Origin: Sciscionella marina DSM 45152
GTDB taxonomy: Bacteria > Actinomycetota > Actinomycetes > Mycobacteriales > Pseudonocardiaceae
Direction of reading: 5' to 3'
NCBI RefSeq assembly: GCF_000379465.1
Contig: NZ_KB905392.1
Span: 372,001-436,000, forward strand
Length of the DNA: 64,000 nucleotides
Shown here piece by piece: positions 24,868 to 33,657 of this stretch (its first letter is position 1; every line of letters starts with the position of its first letter). Both the position numbers and the translations under genes were made by a program. Under the pieces are notes generated by a model that was not told where the DNA came from, ran no database searches, and saw nothing but the letters and a program-made list of their open reading frames with translations.

Positions 24868-25716
24868 TCACCCGGCGAGGTAGGCGAGCAGTTCGGCGGC
24901 GCGGGCCGGGCGGATCAGGAAGCCGACGTGGCTGCTCTCCAACGTCCGCACTTCGAAGGGGTTCTCCGGCAGGTGCGCATCGGCCTCGGCGATGAACCGG
25001 TCCTGCAGCGCGAGCGGTAGCGACCGGTCCCCGGCAAGCCGGATGTAGCTGCGCGGTATCCGGCCCCAGTTCGCCAGGTCGGCCTTGCCGAGTTCACCAC
25101 CACCGTCGAGACTCTCATCGGGTTCGAGGGTGTTGAGGTAGGCGAGCAGTTCGCTCATCGAGCCGTCCGCGAGCATCGCGGCCCGCAGTGCGGCGAGCAG
25201 TCCGGGATCGGCGGTGCGCCAGTTCATCCGCAGCACGCCCAGCGTGGCGGGATCCCCGAGGAGCACTCCCGCGGTGTCGTTCAGCGCACTGTTCGCGTGT
25301 TCGGGACCGCTCTGGTAATCCTCGACGGTGCCGTCCACACAGCACCAGGCACCGATGTAGACGATCCGGCTCAGCAGCTCGGGCACCGCGTTACCGACTC
25401 CGGTGAGCGCGAGGCCGCCCCTGCTGTGCCCGGCGAGGATGACCGGACCGTGCTCGACGGCACGGCGCACCACCCCGGTCACGTGCTCGATGGTGTCCGC
25501 GAAGGTGTATCGGCTCAGCACCGGTTCCGCTCCGGCGAACCCCTCGAGATCCTGGGGCGCCTGATAGGCCGCGGAGAAGGCCGCGCCCGGACCGTGCCCG
25601 GGCAGATCCACGGCGAGCCCGCGATGGCCACGCAGCGCGAGCTCACGCAGCAACGGAGCCCAGGTGTACGAGTTGCTGTTCGAGCCGTGGACGAAAACGA
25701 ACGTCGGGCCGCTCAC
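24868..25716 (-). CDS. Alpha/beta hydrolase
   Basis: 282 residues from GTG 25716, whose GTGA overlaps the stop of the upstream sialidase-like gene. The fold markers are FVHGSNSNSYTW (oxyanion HG), VDLPGHG, the nucleophile elbow LAGHSRGG with Ser98, an acid in the SLDGGGE/DRSLP region, and catalytic His in ESSHVGFL near the C-terminus. It resembles EstC/methylesterase-like hydrolases acting on small esters or amides. The frame continuing upstream to 25755 would overlap the neighbour and is not preferred. Confidence 0.85.
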   Translation of the reverse strand: MSGPTFVFVHGSNSNSYTWAPLLRELALRGHRGLAVDLPGHGPGAAFSAAYQAPQDLEGFAGAEPVLSRYTFADTIEHVTGVVRRAVEHGPVILAGHSRGGLALTGVGNAVPELLSRIVYIGAWCCVDGTVEDYQSGPEHANSALNDTAGVLLGDPATLGVLRMNWRTADPGLLAALRAAMLADGSMSELLAYLNTLEPDESLDGGGELGKADLANWGRIPRSYIRLAGDRSLPLALQDRFIAEADAHLPENPFEVRTLESSHVGFLIRPARAAELLAYLAG

Positions 25717-26894
25717 CGCGGTTTCAGCTCCCCGGTCCCGTAGTAGGTCTTGCACACCTTGCCGTCGAGATCGGTGGTGACCTCAGTGGCACTGCGCCCG
25801 TCCTGGGAGGCCACGATCGAGGGGCTGAAGTTCTTGCACTGCTTGTTGTCCGGCTTGTCCACGGGCACCGGGGCGGGCATCTCGTACCAGTTCCCCGCGC
25901 CAAGGTGGTCGTTGCCGAGCACCGTGTTCCCGTTGCCCGGGGCGTAGCTGCCATCCTTTTTCACCAGGATCTCGCTCATCAGCAGCACGGTGCCGTGCTG
26001 CCCCGGACCGGGACTCCAGCTGATCGTCGGGGTATGTCGCGCGTACTTGCCGTCCGGGGTGCGCACGAGGGTGCCGAGATCGTGCGGGTCACCGTAGTTC
26101 CAGCCGTCCGCCGAGGTACGCGTGTACACGCTGCACAGGTGCGCGGGATCGTTGTTGCACACCTCGTAGGCGAGCAGATACGTGCCGTTGGGTAACCGGA
26201 GCGCGCTGGCCATGCCCGGGCGCACCGACCATTGTTCGTTCACCACGGTTTCCCGGTAACCGCCCCAGTGCACCCCGTCCGTGGACCGCACCTGCACCAG
26301 TTTCTGGTCGTGATGGCTCTTGTCGCTCTCGTCGGAGTAGAACACGACGAGGCTGCCGTCCTTGGCCACCTCGAGCTCGGGCTCCCAGATCGGATCACTG
26401 GTCGGGGAGGTCGCGATGGTGGAGACGAAGGACCAGGACCGGCCGCGGTCCTCGGATTTCCACAGCCGCAGCTGAGTCCGGCGCTGCGCGTCCGGTGCGT
26501 TGAAGCCCACGGTATCGGCCCACAGCAGGGTGCCCTCCTCCAGCGAACCGACGTCCTGGGGCAGCTCGTAGAACGCCCCACAGCAGATCCCCCGGCCGTT
26601 CGCGGCCTCGGGATCCTTGATCGTCGAGAGCCGCTGGAAGGTCCGGCCCCCATCGAAGCTCTGGTGGATGATCCCGATGCCGTCTTTGCCCGACCAGCCC
26701 TCGATGCTGGTCAGAATGCGGCCGTTGGCGAAGCCGTTGTGCGCGAGCCGCAGGATCCGCGGATAGGTGCTCGCCTTGTCGTAGAGCACGTTCCGCTGTG
26801 CCGCGCCCGCCTGCGCGGACACCAGTGTGGTGCCGAGCAGCAGGAGAACGGCGGTCAGGATCAGGCGTCTGCTGCTTCTCGACCTCTTGCGCAC
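25713..26894 (-). CDS. Secreted sialidase/BNR-repeat beta-propeller protein
   Basis: 393 residues from GTG 26894, which gives a textbook signal peptide: MRKRSRSSRR, hydrophobic LILTAVLLLLGTTLV, then SAQAGAAQ. The mature part is a predicted six-bladed propeller with Asp-box repeats (SFDGGRTFQR, SEDRGRSWSF, STDGVHWGG) found in GH33 and related exo-sialidases. Conserved acidic and arginine sites of true GH33 sialidases cannot be confirmed by eye, so it may be a non-enzymatic or differently specific propeller. Two Cys pairs (ICCG; CNNDPAHLC) fit an exported protein. Confidence 0.78.
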   Translation of the reverse strand: MRKRSRSSRRLILTAVLLLLGTTLVSAQAGAAQRNVLYDKASTYPRILRLAHNGFANGRILTSIEGWSGKDGIGIIHQSFDGGRTFQRLSTIKDPEAANGRGICCGAFYELPQDVGSLEEGTLLWADTVGFNAPDAQRRTQLRLWKSEDRGRSWSFVSTIATSPTSDPIWEPELEVAKDGSLVVFYSDESDKSHHDQKLVQVRSTDGVHWGGYRETVVNEQWSVRPGMASALRLPNGTYLLAYEVCNNDPAHLCSVYTRTSADGWNYGDPHDLGTLVRTPDGKYARHTPTISWSPGPGQHGTVLLMSEILVKKDGSYAPGNGNTVLGNDHLGAGNWYEMPAPVPVDKPDNKQCKNFSPSIVASQDGRSATEVTTDLDGKVCKTYYGTGELKPR

Positions 26895-26919
26895 GAGTAC
26901 GCACGTTAGCACTATTCGT

Positions 26920-27246
26920 TCAGGATTCGATACGTTCCACACCATCCCGGAGCGCGCTCTGTCCGATCGTGCGCAACGTCGCGTAGTGTCCCTCGAACGC
27001 CGCCTTCCCCTGCTCGGTGATCGCCAGCCAGGTGCGCGGGCGTTTGCCGACATACCCCTTGTCCACGGTGAGATAACCGGCTTCCTCGAGCACCCCGATG
27101 TGTTTGGACAGCAGGGAATCGCTGACCTCGAGGGTGTCCCGGAGCAGCCGGAACTCCACCTTCTCGGCGGCCGCGAGAGCAGCCATCAGGGAGAACCGCA
27201 CCGGGGTGTGGATCAGCTCGTCGAGCCGGTGCCGCGGATGAGTCAC
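26920..27246 (-). CDS. Winged-helix transcriptional regulator (HTH_34/MarR-like)
   Basis: 108 residues, a single winged helix: LDELIHTPVRFSLMAALAAAEKVEFRLLRD, recognition helix SDSLLSKHIGVLEEAGYL and wing VDKGYVGKRPRTWLAIT. This small regulator type often pairs with a membrane protein gene. GTG 27246 overlaps the stop of the upstream membrane gene (GTGA). It probably represses its own operon; the signal is unknown. Confidence 0.85.
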   Translation of the reverse strand: MTHPRHRLDELIHTPVRFSLMAALAAAEKVEFRLLRDTLEVSDSLLSKHIGVLEEAGYLTVDKGYVGKRPRTWLAITEQGKAAFEGHYATLRTIGQSALRDGVERIES

Positions 27247-27638
27247 CGCAGCCGTCGCAGCACGAGCACGGCCTCGATGAGCACCGGTACCGCCGTCACC
27301 ACCCCGCAGGCCAGCCACACCAGCGGCCGGTCGCCGAACAGGCGCGGGCCGAGGAACCCGCACAGCACCACGGTGAGCCCGGCCCACGGCCACATCCACC
27401 AGTTGCTGGTGTGTGGGCGCACGGCCTGGTTTCGCTGCCATCGCCCGGCCACGTAGATCAGCACCATGGTCGACAGCGCGATGACGATCGCGTAGGCCGT
27501 CCCCGTCGCCAGTGGCACCAGCGTGTCCCAGGCGACCGTGAACGCGGCGAACCCGAACAGGAACCACCCGTACCACCGCGCGGCCCTGCGGACCCGGGCG
27601 GCGGCGTCCTCGGCACCGCGGATCAGATCCTCACTCAT
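27243..27638 (-). CDS. Small integral membrane protein linked to winged-helix regulator
   Basis: 131 residues from ATG 27638 (AGGTG about six bases upstream; GTG 27644 is an alternative). About four hydrophobic segments: YGWFLFGFAAFTVAWDTLVPL, AIVIALSTMVLIYVAG, WAGLTVVLCGFLGP and VWLACGVVTAVPVLIEAVLVL. No family recognised. Co-translated with the downstream winged-helix regulator, so it may be the regulated partner. Confidence 0.75.
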   Translation of the reverse strand: MSEDLIRGAEDAAARVRRAARWYGWFLFGFAAFTVAWDTLVPLATGTAYAIVIALSTMVLIYVAGRWQRNQAVRPHTSNWWMWPWAGLTVVLCGFLGPRLFGDRPLVWLACGVVTAVPVLIEAVLVLRRLR

Positions 27639-27667
27639 GTTCACCTACTTTACCGCCATTCAAGTAG

Positions 27668-28174
27668 ATGAGCAACGGTACAGTCGCGGCCATGGCAACC
27701 GAACGCGACCGCGATGACGGGGGCCGCGCGCGCAACTCCCGCCCCCGCGACGGGCTCGGCAGGCCGCTGCCGCACGGGGCGGAGGGCGTCGAACGCCTGG
27801 AGGAGGGCACGGTGCGCAGCCCGGCGGAATCGCTCGAGCTGGCGCAGCGCCTGCTCGACGAGGGCAAGCCGTTCCACGCCCACGAGGTCCTCGAGGACGC
27901 GTGGAAAAGCTGCCCGCCATCCGAACGGGAGCTCTGGCGCGGTCTGGCCCAGCTCGCGGTCGGACTCACCCATCTGGCCCGCGGCAATCAGACCGGAGGC
28001 CGCTCGCTGCTCGAACGGGGCGCGGAGAACATCGCCGAGTTCGCCACCGCCGCGCCGCACGGCATCGCGGTCAGCTCGCTGATCGACTGGTCCCGGCTGA
28101 CGATCGGGCAGCTGTCCCCGGACCGTCCCGCCCCGGATCCGGCGGCGATCGCCCCTCAGCTCAGCGCGAAGTAG
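27668..28174 (+). CDS. DUF309 family protein
   Basis: 168 residues. The DUF309 core is clear: FHAHEVLEDAWKSCPPSERELWRGLAQLAVGLTHLARGN, with HEVLE and WRGL(I/A)Q as the hallmark strings, followed by a TPR-like helix GGRSLLERGAENI. Function of the family is unknown, although the conserved His/Glu suggest a binding or catalytic pocket. Start could be ATG 27668 or ATG 27692; neither has a strong ribosome site. The 3' end overlaps the convergent methyltransferase by 19 bases. Confidence 0.8.
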   Translation: MSNGTVAAMATERDRDDGGRARNSRPRDGLGRPLPHGAEGVERLEEGTVRSPAESLELAQRLLDEGKPFHAHEVLEDAWKSCPPSERELWRGLAQLAVGLTHLARGNQTGGRSLLERGAENIAEFATAAPHGIAVSSLIDWSRLTIGQLSPDRPAPDPAAIAPQLSAK

Positions 28175-28851
28175 AGCATCGGATTCGTCTTGCTCGCCTT
28201 GATGTCCTCGGTGAACCCGAGCTCGGCGCGCAGGGCACACAGCGCATCGAACTCATCCCGCGCCCTGGCCCGTGCCGCGGTGAACCAGGGCTCGCGCCGG
28301 GTGTCCAGCCAGTCCAGCACGACCCGGCCCTCGGAGAGCGGTTTGGCGAAGCGCCAGTGGAACACATCGTGCACGCTGACGTTCATCGGCCAGGAACACG
28401 GATCGAGCAGTGCCCGCACGTACCAGCGGGCGAACCGCGCCCCGTGATCGGCGTCGATGAACAGGTACTCGGTCCGCTCCGGGAGTGCGGGCATCGTCTC
28501 GCGCGCGTCCCCCGGCCGGAACTCCCAGCTGCCGCGCAGCTCGGCGGGTACCGTCTCGCGCACCCGTTCGGCGATGTCGTGTGAACGCAGCATCCCGGTC
28601 CCGTTGTCCCGCAGCGCGCGCAGGATCCAGGTGGTGGACCAGCCGTGCAGCGTGCCCAGCTCCACCACCAGCTGCGGGCGCCGCGCCCGCAGCAACAGGT
28701 AGGTGATCTCGGCCTCGATGTCGTCGAGCTGCGCGGTGAACCCCTTCCCGCTCGCGGCGAGAAATTCCCGCTGCTCGGCACGCACCCGGTGCAGGTCTTC
28801 GGCGTATTCGGGGTAGAGCCTGCGGATCTCGGCTCCGGTCACGGCTACCAC
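28156..28851 (-). CDS. Class I SAM methyltransferase (Methyltransf_24 / cephalosporin-hydroxylase-like)
   Basis: 231 residues. AEITYLLLRARRPQLVVELGTLHGWSTTWILRAL is motif I with the ELG-x2-G-x-S pattern of the O-methyltransferase/CmcI group. EYLFIDADHGARFARWYVRALL carries the metal-binding or motif IV Asp. The C-terminal half (SVHDVFHW, EGRVVLDWLDTRREPWF) is less conserved. The substrate is unknown. GTG 28851 is 14 bases from the divergent P450 start, so the two share a very short promoter region. Confidence 0.75.
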   Translation of the reverse strand: MVAVTGAEIRRLYPEYAEDLHRVRAEQREFLAASGKGFTAQLDDIEAEITYLLLRARRPQLVVELGTLHGWSTTWILRALRDNGTGMLRSHDIAERVRETVPAELRGSWEFRPGDARETMPALPERTEYLFIDADHGARFARWYVRALLDPCSWPMNVSVHDVFHWRFAKPLSEGRVVLDWLDTRREPWFTAARARARDEFDALCALRAELGFTEDIKASKTNPMLYFALS

Positions 28852-28865
28852 GGGGGAAGGATATC

Positions 28866-30116
28866 GTGTCGGTCATGACCACCCTGCGATCCCGCGTCAC
28901 CGCGTGGGCCGTGCGCAAGTACCTGCCACGCAAGCTGATGCCGCTGCACCGCGATGAGCTCGACCCGGTCGCCGCGCTCGGCGCGACCCGGGAACGCGAG
29001 CCGGTGAGCAAGGTGTCACTGCCCTTCGTCGGGGTGAACGTGTGGCTGGTCACCGGGTACGAGGAAGCCAAGACCGTGCTCGGCAAGGCGAAGCAGTTCA
29101 GCAACGACTTCACCCGGCTGTCCAGTATCGGGCTGGATTTCGACGATCCCGGCGGGCTCGGGTTCACCGATCCGCCCGCGCACACCCGGATGCGCAAGAT
29201 GCTCACCCCCGAGTTCACCATGCGCAGGCTCTCCCGGCTGACCCCGCGCATCACCGAGATCGTGAACGGCCAGCTGGACGAGATCGCCGCGAGTGCCCAG
29301 CCGGTCGACCTGATGGAGCACTTCGCGCTGCCGATCCCGTCCAAGACGATCTGCGAACTGCTCGGCATGCCCTACGACCAGCGCGAGGAGTTCCAGCGGC
29401 TGTCCACCGAGCGGTTCGACCTGTTCAACGGGGCCACCGAATCGATCGGCGCGATGTCCGAGGCAATGGAGTACCTGCGTGAGACCGTGCGCGCGGAGCG
29501 CAAGAACCCCGGCGAGGGGCTGCTCGGCATGCTGGTGCGCGAACACGGCGACAACATGGACGACGAGGAACTCACCGGCCTGGCCGACGGGCTGCTCACC
29601 GGCGGGCTCGAGACCACCACGAGCATGCTCGCGCTCGGGGCCATCGTGCTGCTGCGCGACCGGGACACCTTCGAGCTCGTTCGCACCGATGACGAGGTGG
29701 TCCCCGGATTCGTCGAGGAACTGCTGCGCTACCTCACCGTGGTGCAGGCCGCGTTCCTGCGCTTCGCCCTCGAGGACATGGAGATCGGCGGAAAGCGGAT
29801 CGCCAAGGACGACATCGTGATCGTCTCGCTTTCCGGGGCGGACCGGGATCCCGCGATCCTGCCCGAGGGCCGCACCGACGAGTCCGGGCTGGACACCTTC
29901 GACCCGCGCCGGCCGAGCACCTCGCACCTGGCCTTCGGCTACGGCATCCACCGCTGCGTGGGCGCGGAACTGGCGAAGATGGAACTGCGCGCGGCTTATC
30001 CGGCACTGGTGCGCCGGTTCCCGAACATGCGCCTGGCGAAGGACAGCGAGCAGCTGTCCTACCGCAAGGCATCCATCGTCTACGGCGTGGAATCGCTTCC
30101 CGTGGTGCTCGACTGA
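28866..30116 (+). CDS. Cytochrome P450
   Basis: 416 residues, soluble class I bacterial P450. I-helix GGLETTTSM (the usual A/G-G-x-E/D-T), K-helix ExxR in EELLR, and heme-binding FGYGIHRCVG with axial Cys364. The C-helix region includes FTDPPAHTRMRKMLTPEF. It needs ferredoxin and reductase partners, none of which are adjacent. GTG 28866 has GGAAGGA four bases upstream; ATG 28875 is the alternative. The final 37 bases overlap the convergent membrane glycosyltransferase gene. Confidence 0.92.
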   Translation: MSVMTTLRSRVTAWAVRKYLPRKLMPLHRDELDPVAALGATREREPVSKVSLPFVGVNVWLVTGYEEAKTVLGKAKQFSNDFTRLSSIGLDFDDPGGLGFTDPPAHTRMRKMLTPEFTMRRLSRLTPRITEIVNGQLDEIAASAQPVDLMEHFALPIPSKTICELLGMPYDQREEFQRLSTERFDLFNGATESIGAMSEAMEYLRETVRAERKNPGEGLLGMLVREHGDNMDDEELTGLADGLLTGGLETTTSMLALGAIVLLRDRDTFELVRTDDEVVPGFVEELLRYLTVVQAAFLRFALEDMEIGGKRIAKDDIVIVSLSGADRDPAILPEGRTDESGLDTFDPRRPSTSHLAFGYGIHRCVGAELAKMELRAAYPALVRRFPNMRLAKDSEQLSYRKASIVYGVESLPVVLD

Positions 30117-31537
30117 CGGTTGCTCGACCGACGGCCGCGCAGCAGGGCGGTCAGCCCGATCGCCCCGGCCACCGGGAACAGCACCAGGCCGGGTAACTGG
30201 TAGCGCCAGGAGAACTCGAAGGCGTCCGTGCCGACGAGCAGCAGCACCGCGGATCCGGTCGCCAGCAGCGCGGCCGAACGCAGCCGCCCGCTCCTGCGGA
30301 ACACGCCGGCCACACCGAGCAGCCCGGCGATCGCGAGCGCCGGGCCCGGCGTGTAGCCGCCGTGGAACTGGTAGGCGCGCAGGAACCAGGCAAGCTGCGG
30401 CTGCACCGTCGGCCGCATCCCGTCGTACCGTTCGGTGTAGTCGTCGGGCGTCGGGTATTCCGCTCCATAGGTCGGGTAGTCGTACTGGAACTGCCAGCGC
30501 TCGATCGCCACATCCTTGTCGAAGGTCTTGCGTATCGGGGAGAAGCTCTTCCCGATGTCGATCAGGATCTTGCCGAGTACATCGAAGGGCTGCTGGAAGA
30601 GGACCTGCTTGCCGAACTGCCCGGCGAGCGCGAGCCGATCGGATCCGGGCGGCAGCGGGCCCGGCCAGTTCGGGTCCGTGTCGGCGTGCGTGTACCAGTC
30701 CACACCGAGCCGCTCGTCGAGCGGTTCTTTCGGGCAGAACACCCGCAGTTCCGGTTTCAGGTCGAGGGTCCGGCAATCCGCGACGGTGGCCGCCCTCCCG
30801 TAGAGCACGTTGCCCGAGGAGATCGTCAGCCCCCAGCGCCCGGTTGCCGAGTGGAAATAGGTCACGTACGGCACGAGCACCACGGCCAGCCCGACCGCGA
30901 CGCCCAGCACCCGGGTCCCGATCAGCCGCCACTGCCGTGCCGGGATCGCCCCGCCCGCGAGGATCAGGTAACCGAGCACCGGGACCACGAGCACGATCCC
31001 GATCAGCCGCAGCAGCACCCCGAATCCGATCAGCACGCCGACCGCGGCCGCCGCGCGCCAGCTGGGCCCGCTGCCCCGCGCCAGCTGACCGCGGCGCCCG
31101 GCGAGCAGCCACAGGAGCCCGATCAGCACGCCCTGGAACCAGATCTCGGACATGATGTTCTGCTCGATCTGCAACTGGTACGCATCCAGCAGCAGCGCCG
31201 CCGAGGCGAGCGCGGCCACCCAGCGATACGCGCCGAGGCGCAGCGCCAGCGCGTAGATCCCGAGGGCGATCGCGAGTCCGGCGAGATGCTGCACGGCGGC
31301 CACGAGCGCGGTGCCGCCGATCCAGACGAACACGTTCAGCACGAGGTCGTAGCCGATCGGATTGAGCTGGACCGGGCTGAGCGCGGTGAGATTGTCCAGG
31401 TACCGGAACGAATCGATGTAGAGGATCGACGGCCGGTAGGCGATCCAGGTGAGCACCCGCAACACGAGGCCGATGCCGAGCAATGCGGCGAAGATCCAAT
31501 GTTGCCGCGCAAGAACGGCAGCCCGCCGGATGATCAT
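30080..31537 (-). CDS. GT-C type polytopic membrane glycosyltransferase-like protein
   Basis: 485 residues with about ten hydrophobic segments. An early luminal loop YIDSFRYLDNLTALSP carries the acidic residue expected for GT-C enzymes, and a large soluble loop lies near residues 245-370 (RTLDLKPELRVFCPKEPLDERL onward). This is the layout of polyprenyl-phosphate-sugar-dependent transferases. Donor and acceptor cannot be named. It lies next to the arabinogalactan locus, which supports a cell-envelope role. The C-terminus is polar and ends inside the convergent P450 gene. Confidence 0.72.
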   Translation of the reverse strand: MIIRRAAVLARQHWIFAALLGIGLVLRVLTWIAYRPSILYIDSFRYLDNLTALSPVQLNPIGYDLVLNVFVWIGGTALVAAVQHLAGLAIALGIYALALRLGAYRWVAALASAALLLDAYQLQIEQNIMSEIWFQGVLIGLLWLLAGRRGQLARGSGPSWRAAAAVGVLIGFGVLLRLIGIVLVVPVLGYLILAGGAIPARQWRLIGTRVLGVAVGLAVVLVPYVTYFHSATGRWGLTISSGNVLYGRAATVADCRTLDLKPELRVFCPKEPLDERLGVDWYTHADTDPNWPGPLPPGSDRLALAGQFGKQVLFQQPFDVLGKILIDIGKSFSPIRKTFDKDVAIERWQFQYDYPTYGAEYPTPDDYTERYDGMRPTVQPQLAWFLRAYQFHGGYTPGPALAIAGLLGVAGVFRRSGRLRSAALLATGSAVLLLVGTDAFEFSWRYQLPGLVLFPVAGAIGLTALLRGRRSSNRQSSTTGSDSTP

Positions 31538-31688
31538 GTCGCGACGGTACAGGGAGCCGTGCCGCCGCCCGCCCGCCCATCACCGGGAGCACATCCGCAC
31601 CCGGCTACGCTGTCCGGTGATGCGATCCGGCATCGAGTGGCGGTGACCCGCCGCTCGGTTTCGGCGAGGTATTCACCACCGATATGGC

Positions 31689-32459
31689 ATGAAGGCTGGA
31701 ACTGTGATCGACGCCGTTGGAAACCCGCAAACCGTCCTGCTGCTCGGCGGCACCTCCGATATCGGTCTCGCCGTGCTCGAGCAATACGCCGAGCGCAAGC
31801 CGATCACCGCGATCCTCGCCGCACGGGCATCCAAACGCAGGGACGAGGCCACCAAACGGCTCGAGAGCGCCGGTGCCACCGTGCGCACCCTGGACTTCGA
31901 CGCGCGCGCCCCCAAGACACACGCCGAGGTGATCGGCGAGGCCTTCGCGCACGGTGACGTGGACATCGCGGTCGTCGCCTTCTCCGTGCTCGGCGACCAG
32001 GAGCAGGCCTGGACCGACGCGGACAAGGCCATCGAACTCGCCGAGGTCAACTACGTCGGCGCGGTCTCCACCGGGGTCGCGCTCGCCGAGCGGTTCCGCG
32101 CCCAGGGCCACGGCCACATCGTCGCCTTCTCCAGCGTCGCCGGGGAACGCGCGCGGCGGTCCAACTTCGCCTACGGCTCGAGCAAAGCCGGGTTCGACGC
32201 CTTCTACCTCGGGCTCACCGAGGCGCTGCGCCCCTCCGGCGTGCACGTCACCGTGGTGCGCCCCGGATTCGTGCACACCAAGATGACCGAGGGCGCCAAG
32301 CCGACCCCGCTGGCCACCACGCCCGAGAAGGTCGCCGACATCGTGGTCGACTCCGTGGCCAAGCACCGCGAGCTGGTCTGGGCCCCGGCCCAGTGGCGCT
32401 GGGTGATGAGCGCACTGCGGCACGTCCCGCGCCCGATCTTCCGCAAGCTCCCGATCTGA
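31689..32459 (+). CDS. dprE2: Decaprenylphosphoryl-2-keto-erythro-pentose reductase
   Basis: 256 residues, SDR fold, closely resembling mycobacterial DprE2 (Rv3791): MKAGTVIDAVGNPQTVLLLGGTSDIGLAVLE, AARASKRRDEATKRLESAGA, VVAFSVLGDQEQAW, FSSVAGERARRSNFAYGSSKAGFD (catalytic Ser, Tyr, Lys) and a C-terminal RWVMSALRHVPRPIFRKLPI. It reduces decaprenyl-phospho-2-keto-arabinose to decaprenyl-phospho-arabinose, the donor for arabinan synthesis. In mycobacteria dprE1 precedes it; here dprE1 is absent immediately upstream. ATG 31689 fits the family N-terminus. Confidence 0.93.
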   Translation: MKAGTVIDAVGNPQTVLLLGGTSDIGLAVLEQYAERKPITAILAARASKRRDEATKRLESAGATVRTLDFDARAPKTHAEVIGEAFAHGDVDIAVVAFSVLGDQEQAWTDADKAIELAEVNYVGAVSTGVALAERFRAQGHGHIVAFSSVAGERARRSNFAYGSSKAGFDAFYLGLTEALRPSGVHVTVVRPGFVHTKMTEGAKPTPLATTPEKVADIVVDSVAKHRELVWAPAQWRWVMSALRHVPRPIFRKLPI

Positions 32460-32467
32460 GCACAGAC

Positions 32468-32483
32468 GTATCCCATCGGATAC
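32468..32483. promoter_or_regulatory. Candidate autoregulatory operator of the toxin-antitoxin pair
   Basis: GTATCC-CATC-GGATAC is a perfect 6-bp inverted repeat 21 bases before the antitoxin start, in the 44-base gap after dprE2. Position and symmetry fit autorepression by the XRE antitoxin. Confidence 0.55.
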
Positions 32484-32503
32484 ATTTGTGGCGGAGGTAC
32501 CCG

Positions 32504-33010
32504 ATGGAACTGCTTGGCAGAATTCGCCGGGCGACCGGGGCGAGCCAGCAATGGCTGGCCGAACGCGCCGGCACCTCGCGAACCACTTTGTCCGCCTACG
32601 AGCACGGCGCGAAGTCGCCGACCGTGGAAACAGCGGGCCGCATCCTCGCTGTACTCGGCTACGAAGTCACAGCCGCTCCGATCGTCACCTTCGCCTCAAT
32701 TCCGGTCGGCAACCGGACGGTTCCGGTTCCCGATCGGCTGCCCCGGCTCGACCTCGATCGGGCCTTCGCAACCGTGTCCTTACCGCTCCACCTGAACTGG
32801 TCTAACCCGGATCGCATCTACCACCTCGATCAGCGCAGGGACCGAGCGCTCGTATACGAAACGGTGCTCATCGAAGGGACGGCCGAGGACGTTCTCGGCT
32901 ACGTCGACGGCGCCCTGCTCATCGATCTCTGGCCGACTCTGGTGATCCCTTCCGAGGTGCGCACGGCATGGGCACCATTGGTCGAGAATGGCCTCCGGCA
33001 GGCGGCATGA
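32504..33010 (+). CDS. XRE-family antitoxin-like regulator of AbiE-type pair
   Basis: 168 residues from ATG 32504 with GGAGG six bases upstream. Residues 1-65 are an XRE helix-turn-helix (ELLGRIRRATGASQQWLAERAGTSRTTLSAYEHGAKSPTVETAGRIL). The remaining ~100 residues are a domain seen next to AbiEii-type toxins. Its stop overlaps the toxin ATG (ATGA). It should neutralise the toxin and repress the operon. Base composition is visibly less GC-rich than the flanking cell-wall genes, consistent with acquisition. Confidence 0.8.
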   Translation: MELLGRIRRATGASQQWLAERAGTSRTTLSAYEHGAKSPTVETAGRILAVLGYEVTAAPIVTFASIPVGNRTVPVPDRLPRLDLDRAFATVSLPLHLNWSNPDRIYHLDQRRDRALVYETVLIEGTAEDVLGYVDGALLIDLWPTLVIPSEVRTAWAPLVENGLRQAA

Positions 33011-33657
33011 CCCCGCCGTACTCCGGCCGCGATACGACATTGAGCGAGTTCCAGCCCGAAGTGACCACACTGTTCTTCGAGCTGCCGTCGAGTCATGGAT
33101 TTGTCCTCGCCGGTGGCGGCGCACTCATCGCACAGCGGCTCAGCGACCGTCCGACCCGGGATCTCGACTTCTTCGCTTCCGAAACAGCCGCCGTTTCCCG
33201 CGCCCGTACTGCTTTCGAACACGCGGCGGCCGTGCGCGGATGGCATGTCGAATGTGTGCATGATGGCACGACGTTCTGCCGCCTGCTGGTGCAGGGAGCG
33301 GAGCCCCTGATCGTCGACATCGCACTGGATTCAAAACCGGAGTATCCGCACGTTCCCAGTCCCGCCGGGCCGACGTAGGCTCCTCGCGAACTGGCCGGCC
33401 GCAAAACACTGGCTCTGTTCGTTCGCGCCACGGCACGTGATTTCGTCGACGTCTACGAACTCGCCGAGAAATTCGGTAGGCGGACACTGCTCGCGGAGGC
33501 GGCGAAAATCGACGCCGGATTCGACACGCATGTCTTCGCGGAAATGCTCGGGACACTCGATCGATTCGACGATCAAGACCTGGCGACGCGCGATGTTGCC
33601 ACGGTGCGGACATTTTTCGCACAGTGGCGAGGCGAACTGAGCGCTCAGCCCACGTAG
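33007..33657 (+). pseudogene. AbiEii-like nucleotidyltransferase toxin interrupted by an in-frame TAG
   Basis: From ATG 33007 the frame encodes MTPPYSGRDTTLSEFQPEVT, then FVLAGGGALIAQRLSDRPTRDLDFFA, the GG-A and D-x-D motif of the AbiEii/AbiGii MNT-like fold. A TAG at 33376-33378 ends the open frame after 123 codons. The same frame continues without shift through APRELAGRKTLALFVRATAR, DFVDVYELAEKFGRRTLLAE and ends at TAG 33655. That tail is the conserved C-terminal half of the family (ARDFxDVYxL). A single base change (for example TTG to TAG) explains it. The antitoxin is intact, so this looks like a recently silenced toxin or a sequencing error. Confidence 0.82.

Noticed and set aside
33379-33657. 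Separate small gene after the toxin stop
   Set aside because: It continues the toxin frame and family sequence without its own ribosome site or start.
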